Counted from the first letter of the stretch, positions 34,229-44,132 are shown. The stretch is 64,000 bases of DNA from Candidatus Zipacnadia bacterium (GCA_029821735.1 JALGSU010000008.1:124001-188000); one strand, 5' to 3'. A program made the numbers and translations. The notes: generated by a model not told the origin, from the sequence alone.

Positions 34229-35239
34229 ATGGGCCCCGAAGCCACGCTGCACCATACATCCGCCACTCTCCGAAACGGGTCGATCGTGCGCACCCCGTTC
34301 TGGCACATAGACAGCGGCCAGCCGGGCGAGGCGCTGATGCTCATCGCCGCCCAGCACGGCAACGAAGTGCAGGGATGCGAGGTGATCCGCCAGTTCAAGG
34401 ATCTGTGCGAAGTTGACCTGCGCGCAGGCAGCGTCTGGCTTGTGCCCTTCGCCAATGTCCCCGCCGTCCAGCACCGACGCTCACACATCAGCCTCGGCCC
34501 CGAGCAACCCTACAGTCAGGACGAGGGCCACAACATGAACCGCACCTGGCCCGGCGACCCGATGGGCAACGATACAGAGCGCGTGGCCTCCTCCATCCAC
34601 GAGGCAGTTGCCCGCAACTGCACCCGCTGCCTCGACCTGCACAGTTGGTCTCGCTTCACCGCAACCGCCACGCTCACACGCAGAGATGGCGGCGTGGCCC
34701 AGCAGATGGCGGCAGCATCGGCCATCCGCTTTGTGCAATGGCGCACCCACCCCGCGAACGGCCATGGCACCCCCTGCACCATTGGCGCGCTCTTCAACGA
34801 TTCAGGCCGCGGGGCAATCACCATCGAGCTGGCCCCGCAATGGGTGATCCGCCAGAAGGAAGTCTCCCTCGGGATGCGAGTGGCCACGAATCTGGCGAAG
34901 CTCTTCGGGATGATGGATGGCGAGATGGAACTCATCGACGAGCAGGTGTGCACCGAGCGCCATGACAAGGAGGACGAGGAGCGCACGCACGAAGTCAAGA
35001 GCCCGTGTCGTGGCCTGTTCGTCGAGGCGGACCTGGAGACATCGGATCGCGTGGAGGAGGGGCAGTATCTGGGGCACTTGATCCGGGATGACGTTCTTGA
35101 GACAGTCGAACTCACTGCACCGGCCACAGGTTACCTGTGGGTATATGGCAGCCATCGCGCCAACTGCGACGTCGCCCTGCCGCCGCAACACCCCTACACA
35201 GACACCGGCGACCTGCTGGCCACGGTCATAGAGCCCTGA
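34229..35239 (+). CDS. succinylglutamate desuccinylase/aspartoacylase family protein (tandem paralogue)
   Basis: 336 residues, the same length as its upstream neighbour and alignable throughout: LIAAQHGNEVQGCEVIRQF (zinc His and Glu), CLDLHSWSRF (third zinc His), and VKSPCRGLFVEADLETSDRV in the C-terminal half. Active-site residues appear retained, so both copies may work, perhaps on different acyl amino acids. GAGGGAG lies ten bases before ATG 34229. It converges on hflX with a 3-base gap. Confidence 0.88.
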   Translation: MGPEATLHHTSATLRNGSIVRTPFWHIDSGQPGEALMLIAAQHGNEVQGCEVIRQFKDLCEVDLRAGSVWLVPFANVPAVQHRRSHISLGPEQPYSQDEGHNMNRTWPGDPMGNDTERVASSIHEAVARNCTRCLDLHSWSRFTATATLTRRDGGVAQQMAAASAIRFVQWRTHPANGHGTPCTIGALFNDSGRGAITIELAPQWVIRQKEVSLGMRVATNLAKLFGMMDGEMELIDEQVCTERHDKEDEERTHEVKSPCRGLFVEADLETSDRVEEGQYLGHLIRDDVLETVELTAPATGYLWVYGSHRANCDVALPPQHPYTDTGDLLATVIEP

Positions 35240-35242
35240 AAG

Positions 35243-36544
35243 TCAGTCACTGACAACGAAGTCGCGCACCCGCGCCACCATCGCCTCATCAAGCTCGGAC
35301 CGGACGATCACATGCTCGGCCTCGTAGGTGGCTTCCACCACCATCCCCGCATCATGCAGCACCTGCACGACCTCCATATGGTCGTACGGGATGTGCAGCG
35401 TCACAGCGATGAGATGCACGAAAAGCAAATCCGCGATCCGCTGACGCAACTCCTCGATCCCCTCACCGGTAAGCGCTGAGACCGCCATGCTGTTAGGCAC
35501 ATAGCGGTCGACACGCTCCAGTTGGCGCGTCCCGGCAATGAGGTCGACCTTGTTCAGCACGCCGATCGTGAGCACGTTCTGCGCACCCAGCCGCGCCACC
35601 ACTTCGTTGGCCGCGTCGTACTGCTCCAGTGCGAAATCATCCGACGCGTCAACCACATGCAAAAGCAGATCGGCCTCGGCGAGTTCCTCCAGCGTCGCCC
35701 CGAAAGCCGCAACCAGGTGGTGGGGGAGATCCTGGATGAACCCGACGGTGTCCGAAATGAGGCACTGGCGCCCCTCGCCGAGGCTGATGCGTCGGGTGGT
35801 CGGGTCGAGGGTCTCGAAGAGCCGCGAGCGCGTGCTCACCTCATCCGAGCCAGCGAGTGCGTTGAAGAGCGTGGACTTACCCGCATTGGTGTATCCCACC
35901 AAAGCGACGCTCGGCATACCGGAACGCGCTCTCGATTGCCGCTCCACTCCCCGGCGCGTGCGGACCTCTTCGAGTTCGGCTCCCATGCGCTGGATTCGTC
36001 GGCGGATCGTGCGCCTCTCGGTGTCAATCTTCGTCTCGCCCGGCCCGCGAACTCCGATACTGCCACCGCGTGTGCCGCCACGAATGCGGTCCATCATCTT
36101 CCCGCGACCCGACAGCCTCGGCAGAGAGTAGCGCAGTTGCGCCAGGTCAACCTGCATCTTCCCCTCGTGGCTACGGGCGTGTTGAGCGAAGATGTCCAGA
36201 ATCAGTTCAGTCCGGTCGAGGACCTTGCACTGATCCAGTGCCGCCACAAGATTCCGGTTCTGGATGGGGGAGAGTTCAGTGTTGAAGATGACCAGATCAG
36301 CCGCGTGCTCGAGGACGTCGAGCTTCAGTTCCTCGACCTTCCCCGCGCCGATGAAAGTCCGGTGGTCGGGCTTGTTGCGCGACTGGTTGACGATCCCCAC
36401 AACGAGAGCGCCGGCGGTCTTGGTAAGCTCAATGAGCTCACGCATCGGCCGCCGACCCTTGCCGTCAAGGTCCTCGATACCAACGAGAATAGCACGTTCG
36501 AACTCTTCGTTCTCTGTTGTCTGTTCCGCATCAAAATCGTTCAA
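35243..36544 (-). CDS. hflX: ribosome-associated GTPase HflX
   Basis: 433 residues. The N-terminal HflX domain contains the Gly-rich GGTRGGSIGVRGPGETKID, followed by a coiled coil. The G domain has GYTNAGKST (G1), DTVGFIQDLP (G3) and NKVD (G4). HflX splits or rescues stalled ribosomes. It starts at TTG with GGAGGAT about eight bases upstream. It is the last gene of the miaA-dapF-dapL-hflX run. Confidence 0.96.
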   Translation of the reverse strand: MNDFDAEQTTENEEFERAILVGIEDLDGKGRRPMRELIELTKTAGALVVGIVNQSRNKPDHRTFIGAGKVEELKLDVLEHAADLVIFNTELSPIQNRNLVAALDQCKVLDRTELILDIFAQHARSHEGKMQVDLAQLRYSLPRLSGRGKMMDRIRGGTRGGSIGVRGPGETKIDTERRTIRRRIQRMGAELEEVRTRRGVERQSRARSGMPSVALVGYTNAGKSTLFNALAGSDEVSTRSRLFETLDPTTRRISLGEGRQCLISDTVGFIQDLPHHLVAAFGATLEELAEADLLLHVVDASDDFALEQYDAANEVVARLGAQNVLTIGVLNKVDLIAGTRQLERVDRYVPNSMAVSALTGEGIEELRQRIADLLFVHLIAVTLHIPYDHMEVVQVLHDAGMVVEATYEAEHVIVRSELDEAMVARVRDFVVSD

Positions 36545-36572
36545 GCGCGCAATCCTCCACCGTAGAGCGGGC

Positions 36573-37754
36573 TCACCAACTGATCCCGCCCTGGCGCATA
36601 TTCTCGATCGCCTGGTTGATCATGCCGACATGGTCGTCAGCGTTGAGCGTCAATGACATCCGCACGAAGCCCTCGCCGCACGCACCGTAAACCGCGCCCG
36701 GGATTGCCAGCACGCGGCAGTCCCGCAGCAGCTTGGTGGCGAAGCCCTCGCTTGTTTCGCCCTCGGGAACCGGCAGCCAGACGTAGAACGTTGCCGCGGG
36801 CATCTCAATCGGGCAGCCCAGACTCTGCAGACCCGGGACCAGCGCATCGCGCCGCTCCTGGTACATCGCCCGCAGCTTCGGTACCCACTCCTCGAACTCA
36901 CCCAGCGCAACCACTGCTGCCCGCTGGACTCCCATGAACGTCCCCGAGTCCACGTTGCTCTTAGCGCGTGAGAGCCCCTCAATATACTCGCCTCCACCCA
37001 TGGCCCACCCAACGCGCCAGCCGGTCATGTTGAAGGTCTTCGAGAGCGAGTGGATCTCGATCGCGACGTCCTTCGCGCCATCCACCTGCAGAATGCTCGG
37101 CGCCTCGAAGCCATCGTACGACAGCTCGGAATAGGCGGCGTCCTGCACGATCAGCAATTCATGCTTCTTCGCGAACGCGACTGCCTTCTCGTAGTATTCG
37201 AGATCGGCTACAGCGCCGGTTGGGTTGTTCGGGTAGTTCAGGAACATCATCTTCGCCTGCGAACACACCGCCGCCGGGATCGCGTCCAGATCCGGCAGGA
37301 AGCCGTTCTCGGCCAGCAGCGGCATCGGGAAAGCAGCGCCCCCACACCAGCTTGTCTGCACCTGGTAGACCGAGTAGGCCGGGTCGGGAACCAGCACCAC
37401 GTCGCCCATATCGATGAAAGCCCAGATGATGTGCACGAGGGCCTCTTTGCCACCGATGCAGCTCTGGATTTCACCATCGGGATCAACGTCGATCCCGAAG
37501 CGGCGCTTAGCGAACTGAGCGATCGCCTCTTTATATTCCGGGATGCCGAAACCGCTTTCGTCGTACGGGTGCGTGCTCGGGTCATGTGCGGCCTCGCACA
37601 GGGCCTCAATGACGAAGTCGGGCGTCGGCTGGTCAGGATCGCCGATGCCGAAATCGATGGGCTCGTTGCCCTCGGCGATCATCTTGGCCTTGAGCGCGGC
37701 GATTTCCCGGAAGGGGTAGGGCGCTATCCGCTGCAGTCGCTGGGCCTGTTCCAT
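36573..37754 (-). CDS. dapL: LL-diaminopimelate aminotransferase-like class I aminotransferase
   Basis: 393 residues, PLP-dependent fold type I. The lysine motif is SLSKTFNMTGWRVGWAMGG, NYPNNPTGAV is the conserved NP motif, and YDESGFGIPEYKEAIAQF is typical. The adjacent dapF supports a role in diaminopimelate and lysine synthesis (LL-DAP from tetrahydrodipicolinate). Class I aminotransferases are hard to tell apart, so the substrate rests on context. I chose ATG 37754 because AGGAG lies six bases upstream; the longer frame has no such site. Confidence 0.85.
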   Translation of the reverse strand: MEQAQRLQRIAPYPFREIAALKAKMIAEGNEPIDFGIGDPDQPTPDFVIEALCEAAHDPSTHPYDESGFGIPEYKEAIAQFAKRRFGIDVDPDGEIQSCIGGKEALVHIIWAFIDMGDVVLVPDPAYSVYQVQTSWCGGAAFPMPLLAENGFLPDLDAIPAAVCSQAKMMFLNYPNNPTGAVADLEYYEKAVAFAKKHELLIVQDAAYSELSYDGFEAPSILQVDGAKDVAIEIHSLSKTFNMTGWRVGWAMGGGEYIEGLSRAKSNVDSGTFMGVQRAAVVALGEFEEWVPKLRAMYQERRDALVPGLQSLGCPIEMPAATFYVWLPVPEGETSEGFATKLLRDCRVLAIPGAVYGACGEGFVRMSLTLNADDHVGMINQAIENMRQGGISW

Positions 37755-37832
37755 GACGATCTCCTGTCTGCACCTACTGTAGATTTGCTCGCGTTGGATG
37801 ACTAGCCCCGCTGGGCTGGCGGGCAATGAATA

Positions 37833-38705
37833 TCAACGAACCCTCGCCGACGCAAGCGCTGCGTCTGAGAGTTCTCCGGTATAGACTTCCGTGGCTGGAC
37901 CTGTCATGTAGATGTGACCGTCCTCGGACGACCACTCGATGGTCAATGTGCCCCCGCGCAGATGCACCTGGATGGCGCGGTCAGTCAGATCATTCAGTAC
38001 GCAGGCGACGCAGGTCGCGGACGCACCCGTGCCACAGGCCAGCGTCTCCCCCGCGCCACGTTCCCACACTCGCATGTTCACCTGGCCGCGGTCCAGCACT
38101 TCGATGAACTCGACATTGGTGCGCGCGGGGAAGACCGGATGGTTCTCAATGCGCGGACCAAGGTCACTCACAGGGGCTTCATCCACGTCATCAACGAACT
38201 GCATGCAATGCGGGTTCCCCATCGACACACACGTGATGTGCATCTCGGAGCCATCCACCACAAACGGCTCATTCACCACTTGCCCGTCCGCCGGCTCGCC
38301 CTGCATCGGGATTTCCGAGCGCATGAGCCGGGGCTCGCCCATGTCAACACGTATGCTGACTACTTTGCCGTCCTCCACGAAGAGTCGGGGACGCACCAGG
38401 CCCGCACCGGTCTGCACGGTCAGATCAGTCTTGTCCGTGAGCCCATGCTCGAACACGTATTTCGAGAACGCGCGCACGCCGTTGCCGCACATCTCTGCCT
38501 CAGAGCCATCGGGGTTGAAGATGCGCATGCGAAAATCGACGGTTTCGGAGGGCAGGACAACGATCAGCCCGTCGCTCCCCACGCCGAAGTTACGGTCTGA
38601 GACAATCCGGGACAGCTCTGTCAGGTCCCAGACGCTCAGATCCTCCGCTATGCCATCGACATACACGTAGTCATTGCCCAGACCATGCATCTTGGTGAAC
38701 CGCAC
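37833..38705 (-). CDS. dapF: diaminopimelate epimerase
   Basis: 290 residues. Converts LL- to meso-diaminopimelate for peptidoglycan and lysine. MHGLGNDYVYVDG near the N-terminus, AEMCGNGVRAFSKYV with the first catalytic Cys and ERGAGETLACGTGASA with the second are intact. The start is GTG 38705 with GGGAGGAT five bases upstream. It lies 25 bases after miaA and 78 bases before dapL on the same strand. Confidence 0.96.
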   Translation of the reverse strand: MRFTKMHGLGNDYVYVDGIAEDLSVWDLTELSRIVSDRNFGVGSDGLIVVLPSETVDFRMRIFNPDGSEAEMCGNGVRAFSKYVFEHGLTDKTDLTVQTGAGLVRPRLFVEDGKVVSIRVDMGEPRLMRSEIPMQGEPADGQVVNEPFVVDGSEMHITCVSMGNPHCMQFVDDVDEAPVSDLGPRIENHPVFPARTNVEFIEVLDRGQVNMRVWERGAGETLACGTGASATCVACVLNDLTDRAIQVHLRGGTLTIEWSSEDGHIYMTGPATEVYTGELSDAALASARVR

Positions 38706-38730
38706 TGGTCATCCTCCCTGAGGCAGTGAT

Positions 38731-39690
38731 CTATTGAAGCAAACGCGACGCTCCAGTACGTATGAGCGTCACACACGCTCGTCGCCCGACCTCGTCGCCG
38801 GGCGCCAGCCACGCATAGCCGTCCTCGGCGCGTAGCCAGGTCATCTGGCGCTTGGCGTAGCGCCGCGTGTCACGCTTGATGAGTTCGACGACCCCGTGCA
38901 GATCAGACGGGACCTGCTCGTCGAGGTACGCCATCAGATGGCGGTACCCTATCGCCTGCATCGACTGATGGCCCGCCGTGACGCCCTGCGCGCGCAGCGC
39001 CGCCACTTCATCCAGCCATCCTGCCGTCATCATGCGGTCAACCCGGTTGTCAATGCGCCCCGCCAACACCTCGCGGGGCGCCGTGAGCACGTACTTGAGC
39101 AAATTATACCGAAACGGTGGGGTATGGTCAACGCGCCGCTGGGCCGACATCGCCTCGCCCGTGAGCGTGCAGACCTCCAGCGCCCGGACGATGCGCCGCG
39201 TGTCACCGGGGGCGATAGTCGCTGCCGCCTCCGGATCCACTGCCGCCAGCCGCTCGTGCAACCCCTCCGACCCGATGCGCTCGGCCTCCTCACGAAGCTC
39301 CGCGCGCAGCGTCTTGTCCGCCGGTCCGGGCGGGAAATCCAGGTTCCCTAGAACCGCACGCAGATACAGGCCAGTTCCGCCCGACAGGATAGGCAACGCC
39401 CCACGCTCGTGTACATCGGCGATAGCGTGGCGCGCGTCTCGCTGGAAGTCCACAACGGTGTATTCAGCATCCGGCGCGATGAAGTCAATCAGGTGGAAGG
39501 GCGCGCGGGCGCGCTCCGTAGCATCAGGCTTGGCGGTGCCGATCGCGAGGTCACGGTATATCTGCATGGAGTCGGCGGACACGATCTCGCCGCCCACCGC
39601 CTCGGCGAGGGCCAGCGCCGCCTCGGTTTTCCCCGTGGCGGTCGGACCGGCGATGACGACCAGTGGTATCTCGTGCTGTCGGGTATCCAT
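38731..39690 (-). CDS. miaA: tRNA dimethylallyltransferase
   Basis: 319 residues. Adds the dimethylallyl group to A37 of tRNAs that read U-starting codons. VVIAGPTATGKTEAALALAE is the P-loop, EIVSADSMQIYRDLAIGTAKP follows, and LPILSGGTGLYLRAVL is conserved. The C-terminal TRRYAKRQMTWLR segment is the family's tRNA-binding part. First gene of the minus-strand miaA-dapF-dapL-hflX run; the miaA-hflX association is widely conserved. Confidence 0.96.
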   Translation of the reverse strand: MDTRQHEIPLVVIAGPTATGKTEAALALAEAVGGEIVSADSMQIYRDLAIGTAKPDATERARAPFHLIDFIAPDAEYTVVDFQRDARHAIADVHERGALPILSGGTGLYLRAVLGNLDFPPGPADKTLRAELREEAERIGSEGLHERLAAVDPEAAATIAPGDTRRIVRALEVCTLTGEAMSAQRRVDHTPPFRYNLLKYVLTAPREVLAGRIDNRVDRMMTAGWLDEVAALRAQGVTAGHQSMQAIGYRHLMAYLDEQVPSDLHGVVELIKRDTRRYAKRQMTWLRAEDGYAWLAPGDEVGRRACVTLIRTGASRLLQ

Positions 39691-39833
39691 CGGGTCTCAG
39701 AAAACCACCATCGAGCGTCACTAGGGTCGCGAGCAGGGGCAGGATACCGCAAACACGCAGCAGGCGCAACTTGCCCCGCAAGCAGGGAGCCGGGGCGCGG
39801 GCGGTGAAGCCCCACACCCAGAGGAGACAGTGC

Positions 39834-40478
39834 ATGCGACAGGCGAACACCAGCAATCAACCCAAAGCCGCAGCAACACCCCGTCACGCCGCTCTGCGCC
39901 CTATCGGGTGGGTGGAGGTGGCGCTTGTATGCGCGGCGATGGCGACCATCGCAGTCGGCGCGTTGTCCGTCCGCCTCGGTCCCAGGTGGGCTGAGCGCCT
40001 CTTCTTCAGGGCGCCTCGCGGCATCGTGATTCACCACACCGCGACCGGAGCGCGGGTCAAAGGCCGGACGGTCAACGCCGAGTTGATCTCCGAGTGGCAC
40101 GAGCGTCGCGGCTGGGGCGCCAACTACCGCGGGCACGAGTTCCATATCGGCTACCACTACGTCATTCTGCCCGACGGGACCATCGAGGAGGGCCGGCCAG
40201 AGTGGATGCGCGGCGCTCACACGCGAGGCCATAACGACTACCTTGGCATCTGCCTGGTGGGCAACTTCGACCCGGCCTCAAATCCGCACGGTGAAGCGTT
40301 CCCCGAACGCCCCACGCAGGATCAACTCGACGCGTTGACACAACTCCTGCGCGATCTGCTCACTAAATATGACCTGAGTGTCCACGATATCTACAGGCAC
40401 AGTGATCTGGGCGCCACGAAGTGTCCCGGCGACCGTTTTCCCATGGCGGAGGTCATCGGGGCCATTGAGGAGAATTAA
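39834..40478 (+). CDS. membrane-anchored PGRP-type N-acetylmuramoyl-L-alanine amidase
   Basis: 214 residues. A membrane anchor lies at about residues 26-48, followed by a PGRP/amidase_2 domain. Zinc-site residues are visible in IVIHHTATG, YHYVILPDGTIEEGRPEW and RHSDLGATKCPGDRFP, where the Cys and nearby Lys match catalytic amidases. It should cleave between muramic acid and the peptide stem outside the membrane. GAGGAG about seven bases upstream fixes ATG 39834. It is divergent from miaA. Confidence 0.9.
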   Translation: MRQANTSNQPKAAATPRHAALRPIGWVEVALVCAAMATIAVGALSVRLGPRWAERLFFRAPRGIVIHHTATGARVKGRTVNAELISEWHERRGWGANYRGHEFHIGYHYVILPDGTIEEGRPEWMRGAHTRGHNDYLGICLVGNFDPASNPHGEAFPERPTQDQLDALTQLLRDLLTKYDLSVHDIYRHSDLGATKCPGDRFPMAEVIGAIEEN

Positions 40479-40608
40479 GTCCCGTTGGGGTGGGGAGGAT
40501 TGGGCGCTTGAGGCGCGAATAGGTCCCATGAGCAATCGTCCTGCATTCATCGCAGACTACTCCTGAAACGCCAGGTCGCACGTACGCCCAGCCCGCAGGA
40601 GGAAAATG

Positions 40609-40935
40609 ATGGACCAGCAGGTCAGTCCGGCCGTAATCGTGATCGTGTTGATTCTCATTGTGGCCATCCTCGTGGGACTGTATTTCCTTGTGCTGGAAAG
40701 CAGGCCCAGCAACGATGAGGGAGGCGACGGCGTAGTGCCTCAGGTGCCCGAAGACGCCGCGGACGCACAGCAGTCCGATGAAGACGAAGACCAGTCAGCT
40801 GATCAGGCTGATGACTCGGGCGAACCGATCGAGGACGACCAGGATGACACCGCCGATGCTCCCGCGGATGATGCCGCCGACGCTCCCGCGGACGATGCTG
40901 GCGATGCCCCTGCCGAGGAGACTGCGCCCGAGTAG
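40609..40935 (+). CDS. single-pass membrane protein with acidic Asp/Ala-Pro repeat tail
   Basis: About 108 residues. One hydrophobic helix at residues 8-30 is followed by a highly acidic tail (about 35-108) ending in imperfect repeats of DAPADDA. No known domain. AGGAGG at 40597-40602 fits ATG 40609 better than the ATG three bases earlier. The tail is probably disordered and on the outer face of the membrane. Low-complexity reading frames can be spurious, but the ribosome-binding site and transmembrane segment support a real gene. Confidence 0.65.
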   Translation: MDQQVSPAVIVIVLILIVAILVGLYFLVLESRPSNDEGGDGVVPQVPEDAADAQQSDEDEDQSADQADDSGEPIEDDQDDTADAPADDAADAPADDAGDAPAEETAPE

Positions 40936-40966
40936 ATACGCTATCGACGTTCTTTTGTCTGAGACG

Positions 40967-40999
40967 CGGCGCGGGCCCCGCCAGCGAGGGCCCGCGCCG
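40967..40999 (+). terminator. 12-bp hairpin between the acidic protein and the DUF6785-like gene
   Basis: Positions 40967-40978 and 40988-40999 form a perfect 12-bp GC-rich stem with a 9-base loop, 31 bases after the stop at 40935. No T tract follows, so it may be a Rho-assisted terminator or a transcript-end stabilising structure. Confidence 0.45.
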
Positions 41000-41034
41000 A
41001 TGCAGTCTAAGAAGACACCCAGTGGAGAGCCCAC

Positions 41035-42984
41035 GTGCAAAGCGGCGGCCCACACCCGAAGCCAACCGATGACGAGGAGCAGGGCCGCAGCATACGCCCG
41101 GTGAGCCCGCGTTCAGTCATCATCGGCCTCTTCCTGATCGTCCCGAACGTCTGGTTCATCCTCAACGGCTATATCTGGAGTCAGAGCCGGCCCACCACGG
41201 TATCGCTCTTCTTCAACGTTATCGTCACGCTGGCAATCCTCGTCGGCCTCAACGCCCTCATGCGCCGCATCAACGTCCGCTGGGCCCTGCGCCAGGGGGA
41301 AATGCTCACCATATATGCGATGCTGAGCGTCGGCTCGGCAGTCGTGGGCCTCGACCAGTTGCAGACGATGATCCCGGTCGTCTCTCATCCCATCTGGCAC
41401 GCCAGCCCCGAGAATGACTGGGGCAGCCTCTTCTTGCAGGAGATGCCCGAGTGGCTGACTGTCACCGATCCCGACGCCCTCTGGGCCTACTACGATTCGC
41501 GAGCGCCGCTCTTCGCCACTGACTACTGGCGCCCGTGGGTGAAACCCGCTCTGCTGTGGTCAGGCTTCTCCTTCACCCTCGTCATGATCATGCTGTGCCT
41601 CAACTCAATCTTCCGGCGGAACTGGACCGAAGAGGCCAAGCTCAGTTACCCGATCGTCCAGCTTCCTCTGGAGATGACCAGCGAGAAGCGCAATATCTGG
41701 ACCGGCAAGCTGTTCTGGATCGGCTTCGCCATTGCGCTGATCATCGACGTCCTTAACGGTCTGCACCAGCTCTACCCCAGCATTCCCTCGTTCATGGGGG
41801 AGAGGGGGGCGCGCTACGACCTCGGCCGCATGGTTCACGGGCGGCCATGGAACGCCATCGGCTGGACTCCGCTGAACATCTTCCCCTTCGGCGTCGGGCT
41901 CGCGTTCTTCATCCCGCTGGATCTGGCGTTCTCCTGCTGGGCGTTCTACGTGCTGTGGAAGTTCCTGCGAATCTTCTCCGTCGGCATCGGCATGGCCGAC
42001 CTGCCCGGCTCGCCATGGATCGACGAGCAGAGCTTCGCCGCCTACCTCGCGCTCGCGGGCTTCAGCCTCTGGGCCAGCCGTCGTCAACTCAAGGCCGCGA
42101 TTACGGGGGTCATCGGCAGACGGGACATGGATGACTCCCGCGAACCGATGTCCTATACCTGGGCGGTACTGGGAGTCATCGCCGGGATTGTCGTGCTGAT
42201 GATCTTCTGTATGCAGGCAAAGATGTCGTTCGGCCCGGCACTTATCTGGATTGTCCTCTATCTACTCATATCCATTGCGGTCGCGCGCATCCGCGCCGAA
42301 CTGGGGTCGCCTGTGCATGATCTGCACCGAATCGGCCCCGAGATGGTCCTCAGCGAGGTCGCCGGCCCGGCGGCGCTCGGCAAGCAGAACCTCATATTCT
42401 ACGCGTACATGTGGTCATTCACTCGCGCGCACCGCTCTCACCCGATGCCCCACCAGATCGAGGGCATGAAACTTGCCGGGGAGTCCCGCGTGGACCAGCG
42501 CGGCGTGGCTCTCGCGATGACCGCCGCGGTAGCCATCGCTCTCCTGCTGGGCTGGTTCATCATGCTTGATGGGTTCTTCAAGTATGGCGGCGGGGGATGG
42601 ATGTACAAGGGACGTGAGGCGTTCTCGCGCCTGGAACTGTGGCTCAACAGTCCCGGCGACCCGAACTGGTATGGCATAGGCGCACTCATCTGGGGCGCGC
42701 TCTTCACCATCTTCCTGACCTGGATGCGCACCCGTTACATCTGGTGGCCATTCCATCCCGCTGGCTTTGCGGTCTCCGGCAGTTGGTCGATGGCACTCTT
42801 TGCGCCATCGATCCTCGTCAGTTGGCTGGCCAAATTGCTCGTACTGCGCTATGGTGGTATGAGTTCGTTCCGGCCGGCGTCGACATTCTTCCTCGGGCTG
42901 ATCCTCGGCGAGTTCGTCGGCGGCGCGTTCTGGGGTGTGCTCGGCATACTCATGCACAAGCCCATGTACAACTTTTTGCCCTAA
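41035..42984 (+). CDS. large polytopic membrane protein (DUF6785/DUF6784-like)
   Basis: 649 residues with about 14 hydrophobic segments spread over the whole length. Recurrent motifs are GEMLTIYAMLS near residue 90 and the C-terminal RYIWWPFHPAGFAVSGSW, which I associate with the DUF6784/DUF6785 transporter-like proteins of Planctomycetes, Armatimonadota and relatives (OPT-like). The transported substrate is unknown. GTG 41035 has GGAG about nine bases upstream. No cytoplasmic ATPase partner is adjacent, so it is probably a secondary transporter (inference). Confidence 0.75.
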   Translation: MQSGGPHPKPTDDEEQGRSIRPVSPRSVIIGLFLIVPNVWFILNGYIWSQSRPTTVSLFFNVIVTLAILVGLNALMRRINVRWALRQGEMLTIYAMLSVGSAVVGLDQLQTMIPVVSHPIWHASPENDWGSLFLQEMPEWLTVTDPDALWAYYDSRAPLFATDYWRPWVKPALLWSGFSFTLVMIMLCLNSIFRRNWTEEAKLSYPIVQLPLEMTSEKRNIWTGKLFWIGFAIALIIDVLNGLHQLYPSIPSFMGERGARYDLGRMVHGRPWNAIGWTPLNIFPFGVGLAFFIPLDLAFSCWAFYVLWKFLRIFSVGIGMADLPGSPWIDEQSFAAYLALAGFSLWASRRQLKAAITGVIGRRDMDDSREPMSYTWAVLGVIAGIVVLMIFCMQAKMSFGPALIWIVLYLLISIAVARIRAELGSPVHDLHRIGPEMVLSEVAGPAALGKQNLIFYAYMWSFTRAHRSHPMPHQIEGMKLAGESRVDQRGVALAMTAAVAIALLLGWFIMLDGFFKYGGGGWMYKGREAFSRLELWLNSPGDPNWYGIGALIWGALFTIFLTWMRTRYIWWPFHPAGFAVSGSWSMALFAPSILVSWLAKLLVLRYGGMSSFRPASTFFLGLILGEFVGGAFWGVLGILMHKPMYNFLP

Positions 42985-43109
42985 ACACCATTCCACGCAC
43001 AACGCCCCTCGACGCCCTCAGCGCAGATCCACTCCGCTGATGGCAGGTGCGAGCCGGTGCGTTGGCGAACTAACCGGTTCGGCATTGTTCGGACTTAAGG
43101 AGGACCATT

Positions 43110-44132
43110 ATGGCTGATACACGCATCGTGGTAACCGATTACATCGAGGATAACCTTGACTGGGAAGTCGAGGAGATGGGCAAGCGCCCCGTGACTTTCG
43201 AACACGCGCAACTCAAACTCGCCGGCGAAGACGCATTGGTTGAGTTCATTGGCGACGCTGAGGTCGTTGTCGTCAACATGGCGCCAATGCCCGAGTCGGT
43301 CATCGAGAAGCTCAGCAACACCAAGCTCATCATCCGGCACGGCATCGGCTACGACAACGTTGACGCCGAGGCCTGCAGCAAGCACGGCATTCGGCTGGCC
43401 AATGTGCCCGATTACTGCGCTCAGGAAGTCGCCGAGCAGGCCGTTTCGCTCGTTCTGTGCTGCGCGCGCAGGCTGTTCGAGAGCCGCCGCATTCTTGAGG
43501 AGTCCTCTGCCACCGGCATCTGGGACTTCTCGACACTCGGCGACATCCACCGCATGTCTGACCAGACGATCGGCATCATCGGCTGCGGCCGCATCGGGTC
43601 CCGCGTCTTCCGCATGACCCAGAACCTCTTCGGCGAGCAGATGGTGTGCGATCCCTACATGGATGACCGCCGCGTTGCAGCTCTCGGGCTGGAGACCGAC
43701 TACAGCCTCGAGGACGTGCTCAAGGGCTCTGACTACATCACCGTCCACACGCCCCTCAACGACCAGACCAAGTATCTCATCGACGAGCCGCAGCTTCAGA
43801 TGATGAAGCCCAGCGCCTTCCTGGTCAACACTGCGCGCGGTGGCATAGTGAAGACCGAGGCCCTCGTCAAGGCCCTCAAGGAAGGCTGGATCGCCGGTGC
43901 GGGCATCGACGTCTACGAGACCGAGCCGCCACCAGCCGACCTCGAGCTCTTCGACCTGCCCGGCGCTACGCTCTCGTCGCACCTGGGCTGGTGCTCAGTC
44001 GAGGCCGGCGAGGATATTCGCCACAAGATCGTCGCCGATATAGACAACTACCTCGCGGGCCAGCCGCCGCGCTTCACCGTCAACACTGAGGTCGAGGAAG
44101 CGCTGGCCGGCAACGCCTACCGCACCGTGTAA
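43110..44132 (+). CDS. D-isomer-specific 2-hydroxyacid dehydrogenase
   Basis: 340 residues. The NAD motif IGIIGCGRIGSRVFRM sits in the middle; VNTARGGIVKTEALVKAL supplies the catalytic Arg region, DVYETEPPPAD the Glu and LSSHLGWCSVEAGEDI the catalytic His. Such enzymes interconvert 2-keto and 2-hydroxy acids with NAD(P)H. AAGGAGG six bases upstream fixes ATG 43110. It is followed by a class III aminotransferase and an M20 peptidase on the same strand, suggesting amino-acid or keto-acid catabolism. Confidence 0.92.
   Translation: MADTRIVVTDYIEDNLDWEVEEMGKRPVTFEHAQLKLAGEDALVEFIGDAEVVVVNMAPMPESVIEKLSNTKLIIRHGIGYDNVDAEACSKHGIRLANVPDYCAQEVAEQAVSLVLCCARRLFESRRILEESSATGIWDFSTLGDIHRMSDQTIGIIGCGRIGSRVFRMTQNLFGEQMVCDPYMDDRRVAALGLETDYSLEDVLKGSDYITVHTPLNDQTKYLIDEPQLQMMKPSAFLVNTARGGIVKTEALVKALKEGWIAGAGIDVYETEPPPADLELFDLPGATLSSHLGWCSVEAGEDIRHKIVADIDNYLAGQPPRFTVNTEVEEALAGNAYRTV

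Noticed and set aside
40850..40920. CRISPR-like or tandem DNA repeat
   Set aside because: The repetition reflects a short acidic amino-acid repeat; units are about 21 bases, without spacers.
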